The notes: generated by a model from the sequence alone, not told the origin. A stretch of 64,000 bases of DNA from Kribbella jiaozuonensis (GCF_005233875.1 NZ_SZPZ01000004.1:1-64000), one strand, 5' to 3'. Positions 25,804 through 36,061 are shown, numbered from the stretch's first letter. Numbers and translations are program-made.

Positions 25804-27194
25804 ACGACGTACAAGGGTTCCCGGCGTTCGCACGGCAGCGGCGGAGTACGCGCGGGCGGTCGTGGTGGGCGCAGGCGTGGGTGCAGGCGATGGAGGACAC
25901 GTCGCTCGACGCCGGTCAGCTGCGCAAGGGTCGTCAGTACGCGAACTCTGGGCAGGTCGGGACCATCACGATCAGCCCGGGCCGGATCGCGGCCACGGTG
26001 TACTCGCCCGAGGACACCTACGAGTCCGTCGTCCACGTCGACGAGTTGAGCGTCGACGACTGGCGTCGGTTCAGCGAGCAGGTCGCGGCGCGGTCCGGCC
26101 ACATCGCCGCATTGCTGGACGGCGAGATGCCGCACGATCTGGTCGAGGCCGCGGCCGATGCGGGAGTCACGCTCTTGCCGGGCATCGGCGATCTCGACCC
26201 GAGTTGTACGTGCGACGCGTGGGAGCTGCCGTGCCAGCACGGCGCCGCTCTTTGCTATCAGGTCGCGTGGCTGCTCGACGCCGACCCGTTCGTTCTCTTG
26301 CTCCTCCGCGGCCGCACCCGTGAGTCCGTCCTCGCCGAGCTCCACCTGTCGACCGCGAGGCCAACCGGAGCTGGGGCCAGCGGCGCCTCCGGCGGTGGGG
26401 CCGGCGCTGCGGCCGGGCACGGTGCTGGGGCCGGGCATCGGGCTGGTGCTGGGGCCGGGCATGGTGCTGAGGCTGGTGCTGGGGCTGGGGCTGGGGCTGG
26501 GGCTGGTGCTAGTGCTGGTGCTAGTGCTGGGGCCGGTGCTGGGGCTGGGGCTGGTGCTAGTGCTGGTGCTAGTGCTGGGGCCGGGCATGGGGCTGAGGCT
26601 GGTGCTGGCGTCCTCGTGGCAGACGTCTTCGGTGCCGCGCCTGGCGAGCTGCCCGAGCCTCCGGATCTGCCGGACAAGGTCAGCCTCGACGACCTGGCGG
26701 TGACAGGGATCGAGCCACCCGACGGTCTGGGACCGGCCGTCCTCCCACTCCTGGTCCTCGACGCGGCCCGCCGGGCGCGAGCGCTTCTGAGCGCACTCCT
26801 CCACGGACGCCCGACCCCGGCAACCTTGGACGAGTGGCAGGACGCCATCCGCCTGGCGACCGACTTCCCGGAGCTGATCACACCGTTGACCGAGGCAACG
26901 AGCAGAGACCTTGCCCTCGGCATCCAAGCCTGGCAGTACGGCGGAGCGCCCGGCCTCGAAGTGCTCGAACACACCTGGACACCCAACCCCGCCGACCTCA
27001 ACCGGGCGCGTGCGGAGCTACTCGCCGCCGACGACGAGCTCACCATCACCGCCACGGCCAACCAACTCACGCTCGGCGGCGACACCCAGCTCCGCCTCGA
27101 CCGCGTCGGCCGGTGGCATCCGTACCGGCTGGTCGACGGCAACTGGACCCCGGTCGCCCCGCCGTCGAAGGATCCGCTCCTCGCCGAGTGGTAA
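25800..27194 (+). CDS. SWIM zinc-finger protein with a Gly/Ala repeat linker
   Basis: 464 residues. The SWIM zinc ligands are C136, C138, C145 and H147 (CTCDAWELPCQH). Residues 1-130 are the conserved N-terminal region found in SNF2-partner proteins (RGRSWWAQAW, RKGRQYA). Residues 189-270 are an almost pure Gly-Ala run with occasional Ser, His and Glu, encoded by a DNA repeat. The C-terminal ~190 residues are an alpha-helical domain I do not recognise. The ATG overlaps the helicase stop, so both proteins are made together. The earlier open frame is the helicase in another phase. Confidence 0.85.
   Translation: MNDVQGFPAFARQRRSTRGRSWWAQAWVQAMEDTSLDAGQLRKGRQYANSGQVGTITISPGRIAATVYSPEDTYESVVHVDELSVDDWRRFSEQVAARSGHIAALLDGEMPHDLVEAAADAGVTLLPGIGDLDPSCTCDAWELPCQHGAALCYQVAWLLDADPFVLLLLRGRTRESVLAELHLSTARPTGAGASGASGGGAGAAAGHGAGAGHRAGAGAGHGAEAGAGAGAGAGAGASAGASAGAGAGAGAGASAGASAGAGHGAEAGAGVLVADVFGAAPGELPEPPDLPDKVSLDDLAVTGIEPPDGLGPAVLPLLVLDAARRARALLSALLHGRPTPATLDEWQDAIRLATDFPELITPLTEATSRDLALGIQAWQYGGAPGLEVLEHTWTPNPADLNRARAELLAADDELTITATANQLTLGGDTQLRLDRVGRWHPYRLVDGNWTPVAPPSKDPLLAEW
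26364..26609 (+). repeat. Tandem GCTGGG/GCTGGT-type repeat inside the SWIM gene
   Basis: About 245 bp made of hexamer variants (GCTGGG, GCTGGT, GCTAGT) with larger duplicated blocks beginning GGGCATGG near 26456 and 26583. It encodes the Gly-Ala linker. Hexamer units keep the frame, so length changes by slippage would not break the protein. Confidence 0.85.
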
Positions 27195-27266
27195 GAGCCG
27201 AGAGGTCAATGCCGAGTGATAAATCCGGTGCGATCCAGCGGCCCTTCCGGCTAAGGTGACCGCGAC

Positions 27267-27348
27267 TTCGAAGGAGGTGGGGTTGATGACCGCGCGATTC
27301 CGGGTTGCCGCGCGCCCGGTCACTCAACCACACCCAACCTCCTTCGAA
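27267..27348 (+). promoter_or_regulatory. Long hairpin in the leader of the GNAT gene
   Basis: The arm from TTCGAAGGAGGT (27267-27278) to TGACCG (27287-27292) pairs with CGGTCA (27317-27322) through ACCTCCTTCGAA (27337-27348), with small bulges. CGCGCG (27291-27296 and 27309-27314) closes an inner stem. The left arm contains a full ribosome site and the right arm its complement, stopping just before the ribosome site of the acetyltransferase. Confidence 0.65.
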
Positions 27349-27411
27349 AGGGACCACCGTTGTCCATCACCTGGAACACCCGCGTCGAGACACCGTCCGA
27401 CCTCGAACTGA
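27286..27411 (+). CDS. Putative 41-residue leader peptide overlapping the GNAT start
   Basis: An ATG at 27286 with a perfect AAGGAGG 8 nt upstream opens a 41-codon frame, beginning MTARFRVAARP and ending in TGA at 27409-27411. It passes through both arms of the hairpin and overlaps the acetyltransferase start (27360) in another frame. A ribosome on it would melt the hairpin. It has no similarity I recognise, and the Arg/Pro-rich product may be unimportant in itself. It could also be chance. Confidence 0.4.
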   Translation: MTARFRVAARPVTQPHPTSFERDHRCPSPGTPASRHRPTSN

Positions 27412-27860
27412 TCCGCGACATCACCCGGCAGGCGTTCGGCCGCCAGTACGAGGTCGACTTCCTCGACGCCCATCGCGCCGACCCGGTCGCCTGGCTCCCC
27501 GGCTTCATGATCGTCGCGACCACGACCGACGACGAGCCGGTCGCCTACGCGCTCCTCACCCGCTGCCACATCGGCGACAAGCCGGTCCTCTCGCTCGGAC
27601 CGGTCGCCGTGCTGACGCAGTACCAGAAGCAAGGTGCCGGCGGTGCGGCCGTGCGGGCCGCGCTGGCCACAGCGCGTGATCGCGGCGAGGAGACCGTCGT
27701 CGTTCTCGGTCACGAGACGTACTACCCGCGGTTCGGATTCCGGCAGGCCACCGAGTTCGGCGTCCATCACCCGCAGTACGACGGGCCGAATCTGATGGCA
27801 CTCGCACTCGGGAGCCACGCCGTGCCCGCCGGGGACCTCACGTACCCCGTCACCGTCTGA
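27360..27860 (+). CDS. GNAT family N-acetyltransferase
   Basis: 166 residues of the YhbS-like GNAT branch. The acetyl-CoA loop is in LTQYQKQGAGGAAVRAAL near residue 85, followed by VVVLGHETYYPRFGF, typical of this group. The TTG start has AAAGGGA 6 nt before it. Expression may depend on the leader hairpin and small ORF upstream. The acceptor substrate is unknown; family members modify amines on proteins, drugs or metabolites. It is followed by a strong terminator, so it is a single-gene unit. Confidence 0.88.
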   Translation: MSITWNTRVETPSDLELIRDITRQAFGRQYEVDFLDAHRADPVAWLPGFMIVATTTDDEPVAYALLTRCHIGDKPVLSLGPVAVLTQYQKQGAGGAAVRAALATARDRGEETVVVLGHETYYPRFGFRQATEFGVHHPQYDGPNLMALALGSHAVPAGDLTYPVTV

Positions 27861-27864
27861 AATC

Positions 27865-27901
27865 GGGTCGCCGGAGGCCGCGCTCCAGCCTCCGGCGACC
27901 C
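27865..27901 (+). terminator. Terminator after the GNAT gene
   Basis: GGGTCGCCGGAGG (27865-27877) and CCTCCGGCGACCC (27889-27901) form a perfect 13-bp stem with an 11-nt loop, 5 nt after the stop codon. Confidence 0.85.
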
Positions 27902-27993
27902 CTGCGGTCGTCGGCGCTGAACGTTCCACTGCGAGTACGGCGAGCGGTCGTAAAAGGTTCAGTCAAACTCGCCGAATCACTTGCGCACCCACC

Positions 27994-28004
27994 TTGTATA
28001 CATG
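27994..28004 (+). promoter_or_regulatory. Candidate GntR operator before the peptide importer operon
   Basis: TTGTATACATG contains the 8-bp palindrome TGTATACA (27995-28002), the core recognised by many FCD-type GntR regulators. TATACA inside it could also be the -10 box, so binding would block transcription. A GntR-FCD gene closes the far end of the operon at 35262-35954. Confidence 0.5.
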
Positions 28005-28040
28005 AAACAGTCGACGGAACCGCCTACTCAGGAGCCCGCG

Positions 28041-29738
28041 ATGACTCGTCGACTTCCGCTCTCGCTGAACCGCTTCACCTTGAGTAACCGCCGCCGGAAA
28101 GTGGCCGGGATCGGCGCTGCCGTCATCGCGCTGGCCCTGGTCGGCACGGCCTGCTCCCCGGTCGAACCCGCCGGCAACAGCAGCAGCGACAGCAGCGGCA
28201 CCCAGGCGCCGGCCGGGCAGGACGTCTTCGGTGAGCCGGCCGACGCCGCGCAGGTCAAGCAGGGCGGGACGCTGACCGTTGCCCTGTCCGCCGACCCGGA
28301 CAAGCTCGACCCGACGCTGTCCCGCAGCCTCTATTCGCGGTACGTCTTCCACACGATGTGCGAGAAGCTGTACGACCTCGGCTCGGACGCGAAGATCGTG
28401 CCGCAGCTCGCGACCGCGCTCCCGACGATCTCGGCCGACGGTCTCAGCCTGACGATCCCGTTGAAGCAGGGCGTCAAGTTCGCCGACGGCGGCACGCTCG
28501 ACTCGAACGCGGTGAAGATCTCGTTGAACCGCGACCTCACGCTCGCCGGATCCGCGCGCAAGAGTGAGCTCGGCCCGATCACCTCGATCGAGACGCCGGA
28601 CCCGAAGACCGTCGTCATCAAGCTGTCGAAGCCGTTCGCCCCGCTGACGGCCGCGCTCGCCGACCGGGCCGGCATGGTCCTCAGCCCCGCCGCCGTCGCG
28701 AAGCTCGGCGCGAACTTCTCCAACGCGCCGGTCTGCGTCGGCCCGTTCAAGTTCGCCAGCCGCGTCGCGCAGAACTCGATCAAGGTCGTGAAGGACCCGC
28801 AGTACTACGACGCCGCGAAGGTGCACCTCGACGCGATCGAGTACCGGATCATCACCGATTCCAGCATCCGCTCGGCGAACCTGAAGTCCGGCGACGCGCA
28901 GGTCGCGGACTCGCTGTCCACGCAGGACACCCCGTCGCTGCAGAAGGACGACACCGTGAGCGTGCTGCAATCACAGTCGCTCGGGTATCAGGGCCTGACG
29001 ATCAACATCGGCAACTCGAGCGGCGTCGGCAATCCGCTCAAGTCGCTCGGTACTCCGCTCGCCAAGGACCCGCGAGTGCGGCAGGCATTGGCCTTGTCGA
29101 TCGACCGCGAGGCACTGGTGAAGTCGTTGTTCGGCGGTCTGAACACGGTTGCCTGCTCGCCGATCTCACCCAAGAGCGAGTTCACGTCGGACACGGCGCA
29201 GGTCTGCCCGGCGCACGATCCGGCCAAGGCGAAGCAGTTGCTGGCCGACGCGGGCGTCAAGACGCCGTACAAGGTCGAGATGGTGACGTCGAACAACCCG
29301 GACAGCCTGCGGCTCGCGCAGGCGTTGCAGGGCATGGTGAAGGAGGGTGGATTCGACCTGGTGATCAAGCCGGTCGAGTACGCCGCGCTGCTTGACCAGC
29401 AGGACCGTGGTGACTTCGAGCTGCTGCAGCTCGGATGGTCCGGCCGGGTCGACCCCGACGCGAACATCTTCAACTTCGTCGGCACCACCGGCAGCCAGAA
29501 CGTCTCCGGCTACAGCAGCCCGGACCTCGACAAGCTCCTCACCGACGCCCGTCAGTCCACCGACCAGGCGCAACGCGTCAAGCTGTATGGCGATGTCGTC
29601 ACCAAGCTCCAGCAGGACGAACCGATCATCTACATGTACCGCCAGCGCAACCTGACCGGTGTCTCCAAGAAGCTGCTCGGCATCCAGGTCTACCCGGACG
29701 GCGTGATCCGCACAGCCTTCGCGGGGTTCGCCAAGTGA
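28041..29738 (+). CDS. Peptide ABC transporter substrate-binding lipoprotein
   Basis: 565 residues of the SBP family 5 (DppA/OppA type). A basic N-terminus and hydrophobic segment end in the lipobox LVGTAC with the lipidated Cys at residue 38, followed by a Ser-rich linker. The family stretch GGTLTVALSADPDKLDPTLS comes next. It captures peptides or similar solutes outside the membrane for the two permeases that follow. The ATG at 28041 is chosen over upstream frames because AGGAG precedes it by 7 nt and the signal peptide then has normal length. Confidence 0.93.
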   Translation: MTRRLPLSLNRFTLSNRRRKVAGIGAAVIALALVGTACSPVEPAGNSSSDSSGTQAPAGQDVFGEPADAAQVKQGGTLTVALSADPDKLDPTLSRSLYSRYVFHTMCEKLYDLGSDAKIVPQLATALPTISADGLSLTIPLKQGVKFADGGTLDSNAVKISLNRDLTLAGSARKSELGPITSIETPDPKTVVIKLSKPFAPLTAALADRAGMVLSPAAVAKLGANFSNAPVCVGPFKFASRVAQNSIKVVKDPQYYDAAKVHLDAIEYRIITDSSIRSANLKSGDAQVADSLSTQDTPSLQKDDTVSVLQSQSLGYQGLTINIGNSSGVGNPLKSLGTPLAKDPRVRQALALSIDREALVKSLFGGLNTVACSPISPKSEFTSDTAQVCPAHDPAKAKQLLADAGVKTPYKVEMVTSNNPDSLRLAQALQGMVKEGGFDLVIKPVEYAALLDQQDRGDFELLQLGWSGRVDPDANIFNFVGTTGSQNVSGYSSPDLDKLLTDARQSTDQAQRVKLYGDVVTKLQQDEPIIYMYRQRNLTGVSKKLLGIQVYPDGVIRTAFAGFAK

Positions 29739-30688
29739 GGCGGTATCTCCTCAACCGGCTGTGGCAGAGCGTGGTGACGCTCGTACTCGCGACGATCGTG
29801 GTGTTCGTCGGAGTACGGGCGTTGCCGGGCGACCCGGCGCTGGCCCTGGCCGGCGAGGATCGGGATCCGGAGTCGTTGCGGGCGATCCGGCAGCAGTACG
29901 GGCTGGATCAGTCGTGGCTGGTGCAGTTCTGGCAGTTCGTCAGCCACGCCGCGCGCGGCGATCTGGGGCAATCGATCCGGACGGGTGCGCCGGTGCGGTC
30001 GATGATCTTCAGTGCGTTGCCGGTGACCATCGAGCTGTCGGTGCTCGCGATCCTGATCGCCGGCGTCATCGGCGTCGGCGCGGGCGTTGTGGCCGCCGTA
30101 CGGCGCGGTGGGCCGGCCGAGTGGGCCGCGAACGGCCTTGCGTTGCTGGGCTTGTCGGTCCCGCACTTCTGGCTCGGGTTGATGGCGATCCTGTACCTGT
30201 CCGTTGCCCTCGGCCTCTTTCCCGCCTCCGGCTTCGTCCCGTTCTTCACCAACCCGATCGACAACCTGCATCACCTGATCCTGCCCGCGGTCATCCTCGG
30301 CACCGGCCTGGCCGCGGTCATCATGCGCCAGACCAGATCATCGATGCTCGACGCGCTGAGCGCCGACTACATCCGTACGGCGGAGGCCAAGGGTCTCCCG
30401 CCCAAGGCAGTGATCGGAAAGCATGCCCTACGCAACAGCCTCATCGTCGTCGTCACGATCGTCGGCCTCCAACTCGGCGCGCTGATCTCCGGTGCCGTCG
30501 TGACCGAGCGGATCTTCGCGCTTCCCGGCTTCGGCAAGCTGACCGTCGACGCCGTCTTCCAACGCGACTACCCGGTCATTCAGGCTGTTGTCCTCGTCAC
30601 CGCGACCGCGTACATCGTGATCAACCTGCTCGTCGATCTTCTGTACTCCGTCATCGATCCGCGGATCCGTGTGCGAGGTGAAGCGTGA
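29735..30688 (+). CDS. Peptide ABC transporter permease (DppB-like)
   Basis: 317 residues with six predicted membrane segments and the cytoplasmic EAA-type loop RTAEAKGLPPKAVIGKHALRN in part. The N-terminus RRYLLNRLWQSVVTL is typical of DppB proteins. The GTG start overlaps the stop of the binding-protein gene (GTGA); the longer open frame upstream is antiphase to that gene and not real. It forms the channel with the DppC-like protein that follows. Confidence 0.93.
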   Translation: MRRYLLNRLWQSVVTLVLATIVVFVGVRALPGDPALALAGEDRDPESLRAIRQQYGLDQSWLVQFWQFVSHAARGDLGQSIRTGAPVRSMIFSALPVTIELSVLAILIAGVIGVGAGVVAAVRRGGPAEWAANGLALLGLSVPHFWLGLMAILYLSVALGLFPASGFVPFFTNPIDNLHHLILPAVILGTGLAAVIMRQTRSSMLDALSADYIRTAEAKGLPPKAVIGKHALRNSLIVVVTIVGLQLGALISGAVVTERIFALPGFGKLTVDAVFQRDYPVIQAVVLVTATAYIVINLLVDLLYSVIDPRIRVRGEA

Positions 30689-31556
30689 TGGCCGTCGCCG
30701 AAGCGATCGCTCCGCCGCGCAGCAACAGCCGCCGCGTGGTACGCCGGGTCTTCCGCAACCCGCTCGCGCTGACCGGCCTCGCAGTACTCGCGATCGGAGT
30801 CGTCCTTGCGGTGTTCGCGAACGTGCTCGCACCGCACGACCCCACCCAGACGCACCTGAGCAACGCGTTCGCCCCGCCGGGGACGGCCGGGTATCTGCTC
30901 GGCACCGACGACCTCGGCCGGGACGTCCTCTCGCGGATCATGTTCGGCCTGCGGGCGTCGTTGCACGTCGGGATCCTCGCGGTCGCGTTCTCGCTGGTGA
31001 TCGGCGTACCGCTCGGGCTGATCGCGGGCTACTTCCGCGCGGTCGACGCACTCATCTCGCGGCTCACGGACCTCGTGCTGGCGTTCCCGTTCCTGATCCT
31101 CGCGGTCGGCCTGGCCGCGATCCGCGGAGCGAGCCTCGGCAACGCGGCGATCGCGATCGGTATCGCGCAGATCCCCGGCATGATCCGGATCGTCCGCTCG
31201 GACACGCTGCGGCTGAAGTCGCTCGACTTCGTCGCCGCGGCGATCGTCGAGGGCGCAAGCGACGCCTGGGTGCTCGGCCGACACATCCTGCCGAACGCGG
31301 GCTCGGCGGTCATCGTCCAGGCGACCGTCGGCATCCCGGCCGCGATCCTCGGCGAGGCCGTGCTGTCGTTCCTCGGCCTCGGCATCCAGCCGCCGGCACC
31401 GAGCCTCGGCACGATGCTGGCCGACGCGCAACAGTTCGCGTCCCGGGCGCCCTGGGCCGCGGTGATGCCCGGCGTCGCGATCATGCTGCTGACGCTGGCG
31501 TTCAACATCGTCGGCGACAGCCTCCGCGACGCCCTCGACCCGAAGGCGAGCCGCCG

Positions 31557-31560
<4 letters not shown>
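30688..31560 (+). CDS. Peptide ABC transporter permease (DppC-like)
   Basis: 290 residues with an N-terminal cytoplasmic tail, a first membrane segment (NPLALTGLAVLAIGVVLAVF) and five more. The family marker GTDDLGRDVLSRI lies near residue 72 and the EAA-like loop around GASDAWVLGRHILPNAG. Start is at the GTGATG junction with the previous gene; GTG at 30685 would add one residue. Partner of the DppB-like permease. Confidence 0.93.
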
Positions 31561-32533
<973 letters not shown>

Positions 32534-32534
<1 letters not shown>

Positions 32535-33526
32535 TGGAACTCGCCCTGGAGGTGGAGGACCTCGTCATGCACTTCGGCCCGGTCCGTGCGGTCGATGGAG
32601 TCACACTGCGGATCCCGCAAGGCTCTGTCGTTGCACTGGTCGGTGAGAGCGGCTCAGGTAAGTCCACAGTCGGCCGGTGCATTGTCAGGCTCCTCGAACC
32701 GACCGGTGGGACGGTCAGGCTTGCAGGCGCCGACATCACGCATCTGTCCCGCCGTCAGCTCCGCCCGCATCGGCGTGATGTCTCGATCGTCTTCCAGGAC
32801 CCGGCCGGCTCGCTCGACCCTCGGTTCACCGTCGGCGACATCGTGGGTGAGCCGCTGCGGCTGATGCGTCGCAAGGAGATCCCGACCAAGGTTCACGAGG
32901 CACTGCGCCGCGTCGGACTGCGGCCTGAGGTCGCCCAGCGCGCACCGCACGAGTTGTCGGGTGGTCAGCGGCAGCGGGTCAGCATTGCCCGCGCACTGAT
33001 CTCCGAGCCGCGACTATTAGTCGCAGACGAGCCGACGAGCGCGTTGGACGTGTCGGTGCAGGCCGCAGTACTCAATCTGCTGGCCGACCTGCAGCGTGAC
33101 CTCGGGTTCGCCTGTCTGTTCATCACACACGACCTGTCCGCGGTCGAGTACCTCGCGGACGAGGTCGCGGTGATGTACCTAGGCCAACTCGTCGAACAAG
33201 GGCCGCGTGCCCGCATCTTCGGCAAGCCGGCCCACCCGTACACGCAGGCGCTGCTGTCCGCGGCGCCCGTACCCGATCCGGCCGAGCAGCGGGCCCGACA
33301 GCCCGTTCTGCTCGGCGACGACCTGCCGTCGGCGATCGACCCGCCGCCCGGGTGCCGCTTCCACACCAGATGCCCCGTCGCCGTGGACAAATGCCGGACA
33401 GTCGTGCCGGAGACACGCACGATCGGAGAAGGTGGACACCAAGTGGCCTGTCACCTCGTCAACGACGACGGCACCGGACCCGACGTACGACCTGACGTAC
33501 GACCAACAGAAGGAGTTGCCCGATGA
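32534..33526 (+). CDS. Peptide ABC transporter ATP-binding protein (DppF-like)
   Basis: 330 residues with GESGSGKSTVG, LSGGQRQRVSIARAL and LLVADEPTSALDVS. The C-terminal cluster includes CRFHTRCPVAVDKC. The start ATG overlaps the previous stop (TGATG), with GGAGG upstream. It is the second ATPase of the importer. The C-terminal ten or so residues contain a short DVRPDVRPT repeat encoded by two near-identical GACGTACGACC units. Confidence 0.94.
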
Positions 33527-35280
33527 CGTTCACCACCCGGCCCACGCTGCGCGGCACGTTCGGGATGGTTTCGTCCACGCACTGGCTGGCGTCGCAGTCG
33601 GCCATGCGGATCCTCGAGCTCGGCGGGAACGCGTTCGACGCGGGCGCCGCGGCCGGGTTCGTGTTGCACGTGGTCGAGCCGCACCTCAACGGGCCCGGTG
33701 GTGAGGTGCCGGCGATCATCGCGACCGCCGACGACCCCGCCCCGCGCGTGCTGTGCGGCCAAGGTGTCGCTCCGGCCGGCGCGACGATCGAGCACTACCG
33801 CTCGCTCGGCCTCACACTGGTCCCCGGCTCAGGTCCGCTGGCGGCCACGGTTCCCGGCGCGGTCGACGCCTGGCTGCTCCTCCTGCGCGATCACGGCACC
33901 CTGCCGCTGCGCGTCGTACTGGAGTCGGCCATCGAGTACGCGCGCAACGGTCATCCGCTGGTGCCGCGGGTCGCCGACACGATCAGCACTGTGCAGGACT
34001 TGTTCGAGAACCACTGGCAGACGTCGGCCGCGCTCTGGCTCAAGGACGGTCGGCCGGTGACCGGACGGTTCAGCAACGAGGGGTACGCCGCGACGCTCGA
34101 GAAGCTCGTCGTCGAAGGCGAGGCGGCCGGCGCGGACCGGCAGGCGCAGATCGAGCAGGCCCGCAAGGCGTGGCGGGAAGGATTCGTCGCGGAGGCGATC
34201 GACAAGTTCTCCCGGCTGCCGCACCGCGACTCGAGCGGTGAGGATCACGCCGGGCTGATCACGGGCGATGACCTGGCCGCGTTCGAGGCGACGTGGGAGG
34301 ACCCGGCGACGTACGACTGGAACGGGTACACGGTCGCGAAGACAGGTCCGTGGGGCCAGGGGCCGGGCCTGTTGCAGTCCCTGGCCGTACTCTCCGCCCT
34401 CGGCGAGGTCGACCTGGACAGCGCCGAGGGTGTGCACACGACGGTCGAGGTGATGAAGCTGTCGTACGCAGACCGCGAGGCCTGGTACGGCGACGGCGCC
34501 GACGTACCGCTCGACACGCTCCTCTCCCCGGAGTACGCCGCTGAGCGGGCGAAGCTGATCGGGTCGGACGCGTCGCTCGACCTGCGGCCCGGACGCCCGG
34601 ACGGCCGCGAGCCGCGACTCCCATCGTTTGCCGTGGGCAACGAAACTGGTGATGCGACCACCGGCGAGCCGACGGTGTCGTCCGGTGGCGTGACACGCGG
34701 TGACACCTGCCACGTCGACGTGATCGACAAGTGGGGCAACATGATCTCCGCGACGCCGAGCGGTGGCTGGCTGCAGTCCTCGCCGACGATCCCGGAGCTC
34801 GGGTTCTGCCTCGGCAGCCGGGCGCAGATGTTCTGGCTGGAGGAGGGCCTGCCGGCCTCCCTCGCACCGGGCAAGCGGCCGCGCACCACGCTTACGCCGA
34901 CCCTCGTACTCCGCGACGGCGACCCGCTGATGGCCTGTGGATCACCGGGTGGTGACCAGCAGGACCAGTGGCAGTTGCTGTTCCTGCTCCGGCACCTCGG
35001 CGCCGGCATGGATCTGCAGGAGGCCATCGACGCGCCGGCCTGGCACACCACGGGCTTCCCGTCGTCGTTCTACCCGCGCGCCACCGAGCCGGGCGGCCTG
35101 GTGATGGAGACGCGGGTCGGCAAGGACATCCGTGACGAGCTGGTACGGCGTGGGCACGTCGTCACCGACTCGGATGCGTGGAGCCTCGGCCGGCTCTGCG
35201 CCGTACGGAAGGAAGCCGACGGGGTGCTCGCCGCAGCGGCGAACCCGCGCGGGATGCAGGGTTACGCGGTCGGGCGCTGA
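33523..35280 (+). CDS. Gamma-glutamyltransferase family protein
   Basis: 585 residues of the Ntn-hydrolase gamma-glutamyltransferase family. These self-cleave before a conserved Thr and transfer or hydrolyse gamma-glutamyl groups. The likely nucleophile is Thr in GDTCHVDVIDKWGNM; the second Thr usual in the TTH motif is Cys here. The substrate-loop PGGDQQDQW comes later. No signal peptide is seen, so it acts in the cytoplasm. It overlaps the last importer gene (ATGA), so it probably processes the imported solute, which may be a gamma-glutamyl compound. Confidence 0.92.
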   Translation: MTFTTRPTLRGTFGMVSSTHWLASQSAMRILELGGNAFDAGAAAGFVLHVVEPHLNGPGGEVPAIIATADDPAPRVLCGQGVAPAGATIEHYRSLGLTLVPGSGPLAATVPGAVDAWLLLLRDHGTLPLRVVLESAIEYARNGHPLVPRVADTISTVQDLFENHWQTSAALWLKDGRPVTGRFSNEGYAATLEKLVVEGEAAGADRQAQIEQARKAWREGFVAEAIDKFSRLPHRDSSGEDHAGLITGDDLAAFEATWEDPATYDWNGYTVAKTGPWGQGPGLLQSLAVLSALGEVDLDSAEGVHTTVEVMKLSYADREAWYGDGADVPLDTLLSPEYAAERAKLIGSDASLDLRPGRPDGREPRLPSFAVGNETGDATTGEPTVSSGGVTRGDTCHVDVIDKWGNMISATPSGGWLQSSPTIPELGFCLGSRAQMFWLEEGLPASLAPGKRPRTTLTPTLVLRDGDPLMACGSPGGDQQDQWQLLFLLRHLGAGMDLQEAIDAPAWHTTGFPSSFYPRATEPGGLVMETRVGKDIRDELVRRGHVVTDSDAWSLGRLCAVRKEADGVLAAAANPRGMQGYAVGR

Positions 35281-35954
35281 CCGAACGCTGCCTTCGCGGC
35301 CGCCTCCACGTGCAGGCGGGCGGCCGTGGTGGCGGCTTCCGCATCGCCGGCCTCGATGGCGTCGACCAGGCGGACGTGCTCCTCGGACGAGTGCGGTGCG
35401 CGTTGGGCGGCGCCGACGCGGAACACCCAGTGGACGTGGTAGTACATCGCGGACGAGATCGAGTGCAGCCAGCGGTTCTCGCTGACCTCGATCACGGCCC
35501 GGTGGAACGCGCTGTTGAGCTCGGCGACCCGGTCGAAGTCCTCGGCCTCGGTCGCCTTGCTCGCGTCGTCGATCAGCCGGCGCAACGTGGCGATCCCCTC
35601 GGCCGTCGCGCGTTCTGCCGCGAGGCCGGCGGCGAGCGTTTCGAGCTGCTCCCGTACGGCGAACAGGTCGCGGACCGCGGTCTCGTCCAGGGTCGCGACG
35701 ACGGCGCCGCGGCGCGGCAGGATGTGGACGAAGCCTTCGGCCTCGACCACGCGCAGCGCCTCACGCACCGGATTCCGCGACACACCGAAGTCGTCCGCGA
35801 GGCGGGTTTCGGTCAGCCGCTCACCCTGGCTGTAGTCGCCGTCGATGATCCGCCGGCGCAGTTCCGCCAGCACTTGCTCGCGCAGAGCAATGTGATCGGC
35901 ACCGATCGTGCGTACGACGTTGTCTCGCCCGGCCTCGCCGTCCAGTTGCTCCAC
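35262..35954 (-). CDS. GntR family regulator with FCD domain
   Basis: About 230 residues: winged helix-turn-helix (LTETRLADDFGVSRNPVREALR) then an all-helical FCD ligand domain whose metal ligands fit Asp and His in FDRVAELNSAFHRAV and later His residues. The GTG at 35954 is chosen because GAGGAGC precedes it. The gene faces the importer operon and overlaps its last gene by 19 bp. The TGTATACA site before the operon fits this regulator class, so it probably represses peptide uptake until a ligand binds. Confidence 0.9.
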   Translation of the reverse strand: MEQLDGEAGRDNVVRTIGADHIALREQVLAELRRRIIDGDYSQGERLTETRLADDFGVSRNPVREALRVVEAEGFVHILPRRGAVVATLDETAVRDLFAVREQLETLAAGLAAERATAEGIATLRRLIDDASKATEAEDFDRVAELNSAFHRAVIEVSENRWLHSISSAMYYHVHWVFRVGAAQRAPHSSEEHVRLVDAIEAGDAEAATTAARLHVEAAAKAAFGQRPTA

Positions 35955-36049
35955 CCGTGGGCTCCTCTCCCCGTTCGCCTCTCCCCGTTCAGCCTGCGCG
36001 CCACGGTAGCCGATCAACCGACCGGCGGCACGTGATCCCGGCAGCGGGT

Positions 36050-36055
36050 TAGGTT
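36050..36055 (+). promoter_or_regulatory. -10 box for the double-GNAT gene (leaderless type)
   Basis: TAGGTT, exactly 6 nt before the TTG at 36062; it supports that TTG as the true start. Confidence 0.45.
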
Positions 36056-36061
36056 GGCGGC

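Noticed and set aside
26364..26609. The regular repeat inside the SWIM gene considered as a CRISPR array.
   Set aside because: Units are hexamers in frame within a coding region, with no unique spacers and no cas genes.
34245..35051. Long minus-strand frames within the gamma-glutamyltransferase gene.
   Set aside because: They are antisense shadows. The plus-strand protein has full-length family similarity and the correct overlaps with its neighbours.
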